A DNA stretch of 64,000 bases. It comes from Elysia crispata. Taxonomy: Eukaryota > Mollusca > Gastropoda > Plakobranchidae. Location: the NCBI GenBank assembly GCA_033675545.1, contig JAWDGP010000459.1, forward strand, positions 1 to 64,000, read 5' to 3'. The notes under the pieces are model-generated. The model did no database searches. It was not told where the DNA came from and was given only the letters and a program-made list of their open reading frames with translations. This document shows, in pieces, positions 23,126-34,400 of the stretch; positions within the stretch are counted from its first letter, which is position 1, and each line of letters begins with the position of its first letter. Both the position numbers and the translations under genes were made by a program.

Positions 23126-24387
23126 TGATGATAATGTTTTAGTATAAATACTTCTTTTGCATGTAATTCAAGACATGGCCTCTAATGACTAAGTGGTCAC
23201 TTGGTCACACAGGACAACTAGATCTAGTAGTCTTTAGGCTCACTCTGTAATGCTCCATTTGATTAACTCATTATGTTGTAAATATATTATTGTGCTGGGG
23301 CCCGGAAACTGAATCATAGTATTATTCAATTTCACGTCAAATATATTTGGCAGACCAATAATTAAGAATTTTAATAGAACTGATTCTTTCCTTATCTTGA
23401 CCACTATATTTAGCATTTACAACTTTAAAATCTATAATTTACAATGTGGATCTAGTTTAGATCACGTCATAAAGGTTGTTAACAATTCTCACCATTATTA
23501 TCTTGGACTAGAGCTCAAACAGAGGGTCTACCAATGCTTTTAAGTCTATTCAATGATAAGGCTTTTTCATTTGTGGGTCCATTTTATCAAAGTCTTAAGC
23601 TTCTATGATGATTGGTTTAATCACAAACAAGTGATTTTCAAGATATAAAGATTACATGTTAAAATCCGGAGTTGCGTTTTAATTACGGTAGCACAAGTCA
23701 CGTAGATCTAGATCTACTATTTGTTTGCTTAGATCTAGTTATAAAAATGAGCGTATTCTTACATAAAAGAGATCTAGATTTTAGGGAAAATTATAGGAAT
23801 TAGTTTGATTTTAATTGCAGTACTATTAACATAAATTTAGAATAGATTTCATGTAGATCTAGCTACAACTTTTACTCATTTTTTAATAATATTATTTTCC
23901 TAATATCGGCTTTTCATTTAAAATATGACACTGTTTTTAGCCTTGATTGATGGTTTTCTTTATTGCAAGAAAATTCTTGAATATGCCCGGAAATTTCAAG
24001 ATGAGTGAAGTAAAAGTCTTTCCTAGCCATGATTTGCTACGATTTTTTATTCTGCAAGCAATAAAAATGTAAGGTGCTCATCGGAACATCGTGGTGTTAC
24101 TAAAAATAAGTGTGTTTGTTTACATTTTCTTCGTCCCAGCTGGGCACTATGTCTTGTCGGGGACAATTTCATGCGCCGCGCCCAGTCCCAAATCTTGGGT
24201 AGATCCTAGATCTAGTTGGGACCGCCCAAGCCAAAAAAGAGCTTGGGCGCCACCCAACTTTGGGACCTTTACATGCGCACGGCCACTGGTATCCTCGCAC
24301 TGTCTCTGTGTAGCAACACATAAAACTGTCAGACTTCAGTCTTGGGACCCGTCCAAATATAGCCTATAAGGCGTGGTATCGAATAAT

Positions 24388-24744
24388 GGGGTGTCTGCGT
24401 CACCCCAGAAGAACAGATAGGAATGAATCTCAGCTGTCCTCTTTACAGCGGTGGGGTGTCTGTGTCACCCCCGGTGTACTGATAGGAATATCATAGTTTT
24501 TTGCCTCTTTAGGAGGTGGGGTGTCAAAGTCACCCCCATTCCAAAAAAAAAATGGGAGATTTTAGAAATGACCTCTGGTCAGTTTCATTTCAAGATTTTG
24601 CCTATAATTCTGGTGTTACCATTTGTCAAAATGAATTTTTGAGGTATACTGAAAATTTCAATATTATATTCCGATTCTAAGTATTTTAAAACTAATAAAA
24701 ATGACCCCTGGGGTGTCAAAGTCACCCCCGACGTACTGATAGGG
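24388..24744 (+). repeat. piggyBac right end with four hairpin-forming subterminal repeats
   Basis: GGGGTGTCNNNGTCACCCC occurs four times, at 24388, about 24453, about 24518 and 24710. Two copies read GGGGTGTCAAAGTCACCCC and the others GGGGTGTCTGCGTCACCCC and GGGGTGTCTGTGTCACCCC. Three are followed by a match to GTACTGATAGG or ACAGATAGG. Each copy is itself a short palindrome. The outermost lies within the terminal inverted repeat next to TTAA. Confidence 0.7.
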
Positions 24745-24748
24745 TTAA

Positions 24749-26597
24749 ATCAAAGAGTAAATGAAGTTTGTAATAAGTGCTACTGGTATAGTAAAGGAAA
24801 ATCTTTTTCTTAATTGTCTGGTGCTCTCACAAAATTGGTAAGGCTGCAGCCCACAATTAGCAAGAACAAGCCAATTATGTTGAGCAAGGTGATGTAAAAT
24901 AAGGAACATAAGTGCAACAGAAAAGTTTAATACTGATTAATGGTCACATCTTAAAACATGGCGGACTAAACTACTTTCTTGCACTAACCAAAACCTTATT
25001 TCTTATTTAATCTGATTTGAAGGTGAATACACCAATTTCTTTGAATACTTCAGTACTTTCATCTTCCATTGAAAGCAAAGAGTCGAATTAAAAAAATAAA
25101 GTCTGAAAGTTTGAAACATCAGGCATCAAGAAAAAAGTACTTTCTTCACACAATACTTAGAAATTAATATTTTTTACATTGAATATTTCAAAACGATTTT
25201 TTCGTTTGTTAAGGATTTTGAGGGGTGAAAAGCAAAACATTTTGAGATCTTTTAAGCAAAGTTTTATACTTAAGCTCTGACTAAAAATGTCCATAGGCCA
25301 CGCAATATATTTGTGTACAACAAGTGGTCTCTAAACGATGAATCTCCTTAAAACTAAAAGTTCAAATAAGTACTTAAAACAAAAAAAAAATCATAACATT
25401 TTCTTATCATTTCATTCTCACATAATAAATTGTTTTAAAGCTTTGTATGATTATACATATTGCCAGGTTGCAACTAAAAAAAGTAAAAAAATTTTCTTGA
25501 AGAACGAAAACTTCTCCAACACTTAGTTCACAGTTCCTATGAAAATATCACCACATTAATATACAAATAATATGTTAAAAGAGTACTGCAAAGGCATTAA
25601 TAAAAAGCAAGTGGCTAATATACACAGAAAATTAGTCCTCCGCAAGGAAGAATTACAGCTACCAATTAAACATTTGCGCAGAAATTGAAAATCAAGAATG
25701 GTGGAAAGGCTTGGAAAGAAATAGACTTAATGGGAAAACAGATTAATAGACTCACAGCCAAATTAGATTATATTGTTTGTAAATTTCAGAGAATATTCTC
25801 TTAAACAAAAAATAATAATTAATATGCCATATAATTTGTCACAAAATTCATATTTACAATCAAGTTAAAAGCAAAAGATATAAAAAGCCATGTCATGAAT
25901 AATTATATGAGTTGTCAGAAATTAAGCTGAATGAAATTTGCCCCAATATTAAAGTTTTAGACAGCTCAAAGAAGAGGGAAGATTGAGGCAGATAGAGCAA
26001 TATTGCTATTAATTGAGAATTTAGGCATGAAAACAGAATTCAGGTATAAGATAGCTAATAATAATCTGCATTGCACAAAGTGCAATATAAAGGAAATCCT
26101 AAGAAGTGAAAAATTCAATGAAGAAATAATAAAACAGAGGATCAACATTTTCATATCATAAAAAGAAACATAAACAAGAGATTGTAAAAAGAGTATAAAC
26201 AATTTTTTAGAAACATTTATTGTCACCAGAATTTTTTTTCTCCCATTCAAATTAGCTATCTATGAAGTAAAATAAGATATTAAAAAAAAAATTTGTAAAC
26301 CATCTCAGGATATTATTTTGTGCCCTCATTATGAATAATGTACACATCATAAAGGAAAGAGCAAAAAGAAAAAAAGTCCTGCAAAGAGTAGTTCATACAT
26401 ACACCACCAGTCTATTCAATTAGCTTGAACACTCAAGCCCAGGTGGGGAGATTCCCTGAGATTTTGTTGGAAACATAACTTTAAGAAAATCAAGGACTTG
26501 AAAACCATCAATGTAGATTGTTGCTTCAATGACTATAAATGTACAAGATTAGATATTGCAAATGAGTAGGTAGATAAATACTTAGAGTCACGCACAC
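24749..26597. other. No gene seen
   Basis: AT-rich sequence without recognisable coding, RNA or repeat features. Short lysine-rich frames (25338-25526 plus, 25966-26250 minus) look random. Confidence 0.55.
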
Positions 26598-27171
26598 CAG
26601 AGCCGTGCTGCAACGGACAGCCCGTAACAGCCACTCATCACTTGCTGATAGGACAGTCTACTTCCCTTTGCAATAGCAGACGTGCGTCGGACCCACAAGG
26701 CAGCATGATCTATGCCATATGTTATAGCGCGCGCTATCTTGTGTATTTCAGTCCTGTCATAAAACTTGGCCGCATGGGCGCCATCTTGTACCACTCTCGA
26801 TTCAAAACTTTATAATCAAATTTCTAAAAAATGCCAGGCCAGAAATGCAAAAAGTCACTACATTTTGCATAGGCTATTACTAAGACTTGTTTTTTAATCA
26901 AAAATAAATATGAATCTAAGCTCAGTTATTGAAAAACAAGTAAAATATCAATCAGGCGTGTAACTCACAATATTCATCCACCTTGGCTGCTGACCTAGAT
27001 CTACTAGCGATCAGTAGTCTTCAAGTGACGAGCGTTCAGGCACTAGAGTCGATTGACCGTGACCTTCGATCCCAACATCACAAGTATCAGCTGATCATGT
27101 AGGTTTAGTGCGCATATCAGAATTCAAGTGATGACTGGCTGTTACGGGCTGACCGTTACAGCACGGCCCTG
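26598..27171. mobile_element. MITE with ~48-bp terminal inverted repeats
   Basis: CAGAGCCGTGCTGCAACGG at 26598 and the inverse of CCGTTACAGCACGGCCCTG ending at 27171 pair. Pairing continues through CAGCCCGTAACAGCCA and TCATCACTTG to about 48 bp per arm with few mismatches. The interior (about 480 bp) codes for nothing. Ends beginning CAGRGCC resemble hAT-type ends, but flanking 8-mers do not match, so the superfamily is uncertain. Confidence 0.7.
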
Positions 27172-27714
27172 GTCTGCGCATAGCCTTAGACAGAAGCTCA
27201 TCTCTTACTGATTGACTGACAATACAAATTTGTGCTCATTGAAGTCAAACAAAAGGGCTCAAAGAAAAATTGGCAGTAAATAACAGCATCTTGATATATA
27301 AAAATTATTACATCTTATTTGTAGTAGGATATGTCTACTTCTTCATTAGAAAGTGCAAAAAAGTCATATTCGTACAAAATTTACATATGTTATGTTTTTG
27401 GGGAGCTTATTGAGCAAATAATAGCCACTTACAATGTCTAAAATCAGCTTCACCATAACAATTTTTTTTCCTCAATATTTAACAAACAATGCAAGTATAG
27501 ATTCTCCAAATAATCCAAAAGTCAATATAAAAAAGACACTGTACAAATACATACATGTAAGTGACAACCTCATAAATTTGTAAATGTAATTCAAAACAAG
27601 TGTGTTTTTAGATGCTAAATATTAATAAAATGCACATGTATCTATAGTTATTCTTGCTATCTTTATTTTGTTTGAGGATCATCTTTCATTATTGAGAGGT
27701 TGCAAAATATCTTT

Positions 27715-28740
27715 AAGTTTGATCAAGTACTCTACACAGCTGTTTTTCTTCAAACAAACACTCCCTATCTCTCCCTTGCACTGTGCATATACATTTTGTA
27801 GGCAGGCCGCCTGGTTGCAAAAGAGAGAGACATTGCCTCTTTGGTCCCACCTTATTGTAGCTTAGTCCCATCCGCCCAGCGCCAGTTGTCCGTTGTGCCT
27901 GCCATGTCTACCTGTTGCTAACACTTCATAGGGGCAGATTGTAAACAAGATTTGCTTGTCCCTTGTGTTCAAGACATGACTGGTAAATCTGTCTGGACCC
28001 ACCCCTTGCTTAATCAATAAGTACCTGTGAAAAAAAACTAGCGGGTAAGACCTCTTTATTGATGGTTAAGATGCCAGATACCAAAAGGTAGGATGTTGGA
28101 CTGACATTAGGCAGTCTTGGGTTCAATGCTTTGTCGGGGACTCAGGTGGTATTAGGTCTAGCTTTGCTCTTGTCTGGGTTAAAGATTGCATGGATTCAGG
28201 AATAAGCAAGGTTCGTTATATTTGAACCTCCACTTAAGACTGAATTTTCACCTAGCTTGAAAGAAATTTGTCACCACAATCTGAATGTAGATCTAATCTA
28301 GCATCAAGAGCTCAAGATCTGATTAGTGCTGGGGTTTAAAGACAATTATTCACACAAAATGAGAATGAGGATAGTATTGTTTGGAGGAATCTCTCTTCAA
28401 TCCCCCATTTCAAATACTAAAAAGTAAGGAAAAAATGCCAAATCAGGTATCCACGGTAATGCGTCTAACTGTCCCGAAGAAGCCAAGAAAATACAAAGCT
28501 TCTATGTGTTGTTAAGGTACTTCAAAATATTCATGAAAGCAGTCCCAAACACAAATCGAGGGCCTGAGTGTTGAAAAAAGAATGATCAGACTTCCCCGAA
28601 CATAACTGTATTTTAAAAATTCCTCCATGAATTTTAGGAATACGTGCTTGAATTAGCAAAGTGTCTTTCCTTTCCACTTTATTTTGTCAGCTTAAAAACA
28701 AATTTTTAAGTATTCACTATTATGTAATTATTAATCTTAA
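27715..28740 (+). repeat. Old dispersed relative of the array's non-coding segment
   Basis: Collinear, gapped similarity to array positions of about 560-1290. Shared blocks include GACCTCTTTATTGATGGTTA, GAGTTCAAGATC/GAGCTCAAGATC, TTTGGAGGAATCTCTCT, GCCAAGAAAATA and TGTGTTGTT. It is more diverged than the array units are from each other. A tRNA-like stretch with a B-box-like GGGTTCAATGC lies at about 28075-28145. It is either a solo LTR or other piece of the same family, or a SINE-headed repeat that the family captured. Confidence 0.6.
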
Positions 28741-31057
28741 TTTAAGAACAGAATTTTTTTAATATAACTGAGCAGGGGAGAAATTCAACAATGTTTTACA
28801 GTTAAGTAAGCTTACAATAAACCATCTTATTCCATCTACACCTTGTAAATACATATTATCTGAAATTTTAAATGTGCCTGTACATTTTTCTTTTTTAGAG
28901 AATTTGTGGTCGTCATGAGAAACATATGATATTTGTGATATGTTACATATTAACATTATCCAGTTATGTTGATAAAAGTCACCTCACTTCATCTAAATCA
29001 AAAAGTGCTTAAGAGAATAAATATCAAGCTTTTGACTTTTCTTTGGCAGAAGTTTGATGAATAACAAAGAGAGAAATTTCATACAAAAAAGATTGATTGG
29101 ACAATCCCTTAATGACAAGCCAAAGGCTTAAAAAAGCCGCAAAGGATTTTAAAGACATAAAATTTACGAAATAGCCTTGAACCAAATGAGATTCCGAACT
29201 TGGCCCATCATTTTATAAGTTTTTAAAATTCTTAGCTCAGATCTGAGAACACAGAGAATATTTGAGTCAGCTCTAACGAGGCAAGATTATTCTTATACAA
29301 TTTCCAACATTGCTTCATAAAGTTGAGAAGTGTTAAGTTAAATATTCTATCAATAAACCAGTGCAAATGTTATACAGTTTTCTCCTGTGGAAAAGCATTT
29401 GCAAAGCATAAAAAAAAATATATTTATATATGCATATATAAGACAAATAAGATAAATCACGCACAAGTTGGAATTTTGATATCTCAAGTCTTGTCACCAC
29501 ATGAAAGTGAATTTTCTGTCTTGTGAGAGAGGAAAAAATATCATAACTCTAGCACTTCTATGGTCCCAGCTATCAACACATCCCACAGGATCTACCCATT
29601 TAAAAAGAAATTATCTCATTATTTACAACTTCAACATTTTTTGTTTATTTTCAAAATAAAAACTTACAAAGCCTACTCTGATAGATGAAGAATGTTGAGC
29701 ATTTTTTTTGGTCTGAGCAAAGGCATATTTCCATGGCCATAAATGCAACCTGAAGGATGGGTACTCATGTATCTAGTGAACAAGATTCAAGATGTCCTTT
29801 ACCTCAATAATAAATTTTGTCTGCCACAAACAATCATTTAAATGAGTTAGAAAGTGCAAGATGAGCTTCCAGATTGCATGCATTTTTTTTCATTCATATT
29901 TGTCCCTCATTTAAAAGTCATTTAATCCTTTCAAAAGAAGAAACAAAAAGCATTGCAGACTGACAAAAACTGTTCATGGGGCACTTCTGACTAAAAAAAT
30001 TCCATTAGCATTATTCAATAAGTTAATATTTTGCAAATCACTATTCCACAACAATAATGGGCTTTCTTGATTTCTGAATTTAGATTGACAAACTTTGAAC
30101 AACATAAATGAATGCAAATCAGAAAAAAAACTTTCTTAAATAACAAAACCAGGTTTCTCAAAGCTTTTGGAGGATGCATTTTAAGGTGTCTTTTAAGGCA
30201 AGACACGAATCAGTCAAATTATATTTTTATCTTAAATTGCTAGCTGTGGGACAGGTATCAGTTTTAGGGTTATTATGAGATCCAAGACAAAAGATGGAAC
30301 CCTAAAAATGGCAAAAAATATACTTTGAGATGCAAGGGTCTTACCGGGAAAAGCAACATGTTTATTGCTGCTTGTAAATCTGCATATGTGTGTGTGAGTG
30401 TGTGTGTGTGTTACTTTCTACTCCTAATATAGTTATGCATCAAGGCCTTTTAAGCATAAATTAAAGGCAAGTGTGAATAAAATGTATAGTCCACCATACA
30501 CACTGTGGTTGCGCGAGGTGCATGGGCAGATTTTACGAGTCCAGCGCTGAGCCACTGCATGAGTAGGAAAAATATATATGAAAACGAGTATAGACGGCAT
30601 GTTCCTATGGTCTAGCAAGGGGGCAAAATATCAAGCTTTTCCTGATATTTTATGGTGCTGCGCTGACAGGCTCAGCCAGGCTAAAAAAAAATGACATAAA
30701 AATTTTGTATTTTGACAAAAAAAAGTTTCAGAATCCTATTCCTCATCAAATTTTAGTACAGATTGATACGAAATAATACATAAATATTACATAGAACAGG
30801 AGATTTTAAAAATCAAATTAAGAAAGCTCTATCTGAGTCACTGGCTCATGTTACTGTCGTTGCGTTTCCCCCTTTTCCTCATATTGTCCTCCTTTCACAC
30901 TATACGTCTTTTTTCACGAATAAGCATGACTGAGTCAACTGGCTGATGCAATGTGTCCTGATATGTGGCTCAGAGCCCTGGGCTCAAAATTTCCTAAACC
31001 TACGCACCACCCCTTGTTTTCCCACTGCTTGTGTGGTATGTAAAATCACAACGCAGA
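28741..31057. other. No gene seen; downstream of the peptidase gene
   Basis: AT-rich sequence that may include the 3' untranslated part of the minus-strand peptidase gene. A short (TG)n run lies at about 30390-30412. I cannot fix a polyadenylation site. Confidence 0.5.
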
Positions 31058-31090
31058 ATGCCTTGCACACAAATTTTGTGTGCAAGGCAT
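31058..31090. promoter_or_regulatory. Perfect 16-bp-arm palindrome in the putative 3' UTR
   Basis: Arm ATGCCTTGCACACAAA is followed by one base and its exact inverse, 33 bases in all. It lies 86 bases past the stop codon of the minus-strand peptidase gene, so an mRNA reaching it would carry a strong stem-loop. It has no known counterpart that I can name. Confidence 0.5.
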
Positions 31091-31175
31091 AGCATCCCCT
31101 CTGTGTGTATGGTTGGCTTATAAGAATTCTCTCACAAACTTGACTAACATGATCTCTGTATATGAAAAAGTACAA

Positions 31176-31475
31176 TCACGATTGCCATTCTTTTAATACT
31201 TGCTCTTCTGACTTCTTGTCCAACCCGACACCACTGAGATTGATTGAGTCGCCTCCCTCTCCCTCTTCCGGCCTGCCACTATGAGGATGCCGTCCAAAAA
31301 ACCCTGCCCACTTCATCTTGCCAAGGATCCATATGGGAGCACCACTGCTTCCTGGGCATGTTGGCGCATCATATGTGTAAACGCAGTTCTCCCAGCCTCG
31401 GCAGCGATCCACAACATGCCTCTGCCTCCATCTTCCAACGCTTACTTGTTTATGACATCCATGAGGATGAGACAC
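31176..31475 (-). CDS. Peptidase gene, last coding exon (Ser nucleophile)
   Basis: Acceptor GCTGTAG before 31475. It encodes residues 260-358: [12 protein letters not shown], a basic stretch, then [12 protein letters not shown] with Ser303, FGRHPHSG, a Glu/Gly-rich tail and TGA at 31178-31176. Confidence 0.88.
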   Translation of the reverse strand: MSHPHGCHKQVSVGRWRQRHVVDRCRGWENCVYTYDAPTCPGSSGAPIWILGKMKWAGFFGRHPHSGRPEEGEGGDSINLSGVGLDKKSEEQVLKEWQS

Positions 31476-34400
31476 CTACAGCATTATAAAAAAAAATATC
31501 TGATAAATTTGTAGCTCACTTTTCATCTAAACATGATCTAAACTAAAGAAAACACAGACAAAATTAGTTATATAACAATGTGTTAGCTTAAGCAATTGTT
31601 GAAAGTTAAAAAAAAATACTCATTTTGTTAAAGTACACCAAACTTAAATTGTTTGTTGAGCTGCACTTTGACTCAACTGATAATAATGAATAATTATTTC
31701 TTCACCTTGTGAAATTTAAAAGTTAAAATTACCATCAATGCACTCTTGGCAAACTTTTTAAAGTACATTTTGTCCCAGCCAAGCAATATCAGATGACCAC
31801 ATACAAAAATGCCTGCATTTTCACTGAAATCAGAATTCAGAAATCTAACAAACATACATATCTCAAAATTTCAATGAAGATGTGAAAAACTTGAGAAAGT
31901 ATTAGCAATCTTTTTTTTTTTTTTGTTCTATGTACAATGAAGTCCGCTTACATCGACATGCTCTCGGAAGAGAAAAAAATCATGTTGACATATCAAAATG
32001 TCCATAAAAATACACAGATAAAGAGAAAAATACCAATAACAAAGTAAACATAGAATAATAAAGGTGAAAAGGAAAAAAAAAAAAAGAAAAAAGCCAAAGT
32101 TTCGAATAAAGGATTCCTTTTTCTCCCTTGTTAATTTTTTTCCCCACGAAATTGGGTGTTGTGTATTGTCCCCACAATTTCCTTTTATGGATAACCACTT
32201 TTCTTGTTAAGCCCAGTATCTGTAGCAATTTGATCTTCACCTCAATATTAAGGTTTTTTTCTTTCCATGGCCATGATTAAGACTTACGATTATAGGTCAT
32301 ACAAAGTTAACATTGTGACGCCGAATAGTCAAATGTATGGTTGTTTCAATAGTGCCTTATGCATGAAAGAAGAAAGTCTATGATTGCTGTGTCTAAACGA
32401 TAAAGGCAAGTTCAGCCTAACCCATTGCTATTAGCCACAACAATCAAAAGCATTCCACATAGGGACAATGTCTCAGCTCACAGCATCAATCCGCACTGGC
32501 TTTCCATTTTCCAGTAGGCCTAGATCTAGATTTGGCCTCACCCACATTGGACAGTCAGACTAGTGTAATGGTGCCAATTAGTTAACTACCTCAAAATTTA
32601 TAGCAGGCGTGTCGATAAAGTGGAGTAATTGAAAAAAAAATATTTTATTCCTAAGAACAATGAGGAAAAAATTCGGTATTTGGGAAAAAATAGCCAGGAG
32701 CAAATATGTCGATAAATTGACTCTCAATATATGCAGGTTATACTGAAGCTTTAAAAGTTGTAGAGTTTGGACCTTAATTTTTTTAAAATGTTTTCAAAAA
32801 GTATGACACTGATAGAGGGAAAACACAATTTTTCTTCACATTGAATTTTCGAATCACTGATTTATCAGAAAGGTGGCAATTGTGCTGTTAGAGTGTTCAA
32901 CTTTACATCCCTGGGAGTTGTTCCTCACATGCCAAAATTAGGTAAGTTTGAAGCGTCATGTTTAATGAGCAGAAAAGACTTAAGATCACTTTGTTGTGAC
33001 AGGTTACATTGGAAACAATCACCTTCTATGTTGAAATTTGAAACAGGAAATTAAAAAAAACCAAAAAAACTATACCCACGTAATAAAATAAGGACTATAT
33101 TATTAAGATGTGGCATATGACTCATTCTCAAAAGGTGCTTTTTCCAGCCATAGTCACAACATATCAGAATTTAAAAAGAAAATACAGCTATAAGAGTACA
33201 TTTTTCAACTCCTACACTTTGCACATGTAATAAAGAGATATTTTCAACAACATCACGTTGTTCATGCCTGTCTTGTAAAATTTATGTGATGTTCAAAATG
33301 AAAAAAAACACAGTTTTTCTTGTGGACTTTTGTTACATTTTAGGGGTGATTGTTTTCTCTGATCTCCAGCTTTTGTCAGGTTCATTTTCAGAGTAAAGCT
33401 GTAATTGATTTTACAAAAGGAATGATTAAAGAACATAATTCTTGATTCATCAATGAGGAACGGAATGCTGTTTTGCAATGACAAACACATTTTCCAGCTC
33501 TACTTAGACATTTTGCACTCATCATTTCCCATTGAAATAAAAGCGTTTTATAACCCTCAACGAGATATGATAAATGATCCAATCTGATTCACCAGCATTG
33601 CCATGCATCAAACTTTATTTTAGAAGCCACCTTAGCATGTTATTTCAACTGAGCTGAAAGTAAAGGTCTGTTCCTCGGTATTCCATGCCTGTGCCATTGC
33701 GGTATGTCTAAGATTGCAGCTGTTACTGATTCACCAAGGCTTATTTTGATTCTCTGACACTATCACAACTTTCTACTTTCGACAGAAAACTCAATGAAGA
33801 CCACTTTTACTAAAATAGGAACAAAGAACTTTCCAAGAAGATTTCTTTGTCTGTGTCAATCTGTTTAAATGCATTGACACGCGATACGTCTAAGACCAGC
33901 AATAAATACATTGATATTTTGGTGTGATAAACTTTTAAACTGAATAATATTGTTTAAATATTCAAATCTTTAATAGCATTAGCCTTTAAAACTATATTTA
34001 ATTGGACACCATCAAAGCAAAATAGGTATGTGTGACACAAGCCAGATTTCAGTCATTAATGCGTCTAAGTACCCTAGAACTATTTCGTCCATTTCATCTG
34101 TAGGAGACTTATCTGGAAAGCAATTTTAAAGATATTTTAAAGTTTTTTGTTTTGTGATAATAACTAGTTTGAATGTGTATGAGGCAGCTTTAAATAATAC
34201 ATCAAGTTTAGATATAGAGAGCCTAGATCTATGTTAGAAATACTGTAATATAGGTCGGTTTTTGCTCCTTGTAATAACTTAAGTAGGCCTAGATCTATGT
34301 TAAATTATATCTAAGGGCAACTTTAAGTGACAAAGTTCTATATTTTGCCTAAGTCAGTACTTACATGTAATAATGACACAATTTGTGTCATCAATACGCC

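Larger units (their letters stand above)
20733..24286. mobile_element. Long-inverted-repeat (foldback) element nested in piggyBac
   Basis: GTGGCCGTGCGCATG at 20733 is mirrored by CATGCGCACGGCCAC ending at 24286. The similarity continues inward through AAGGTCCCAA, CCCAAGCTCTT and TTTGGGCGGT over roughly 150-200 bases per arm, with gaps. The interior has no transposase frame, only AT-rich sequence and trinucleotide tracts, so the element is non-autonomous. No convincing target duplication is visible, so the superfamily is left open. It lies between the piggyBac transposase and the piggyBac right end. Confidence 0.6.

Noticed and set aside
22748-23142. Poly-Asp/Glu, poly-Ser and poly-Ile/Leu frames
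   Set aside because: They arise from trinucleotide tracts inside the foldback element.
24091-24369. 92-codon plus-strand frame
   Set aside because: It runs through the right inverted repeat of the foldback element; composition reflects CCCAAG motifs.
30384-30415. (TG)n run as a possible Z-DNA or regulatory element
   Set aside because: Too short and interrupted to claim more than a simple repeat.
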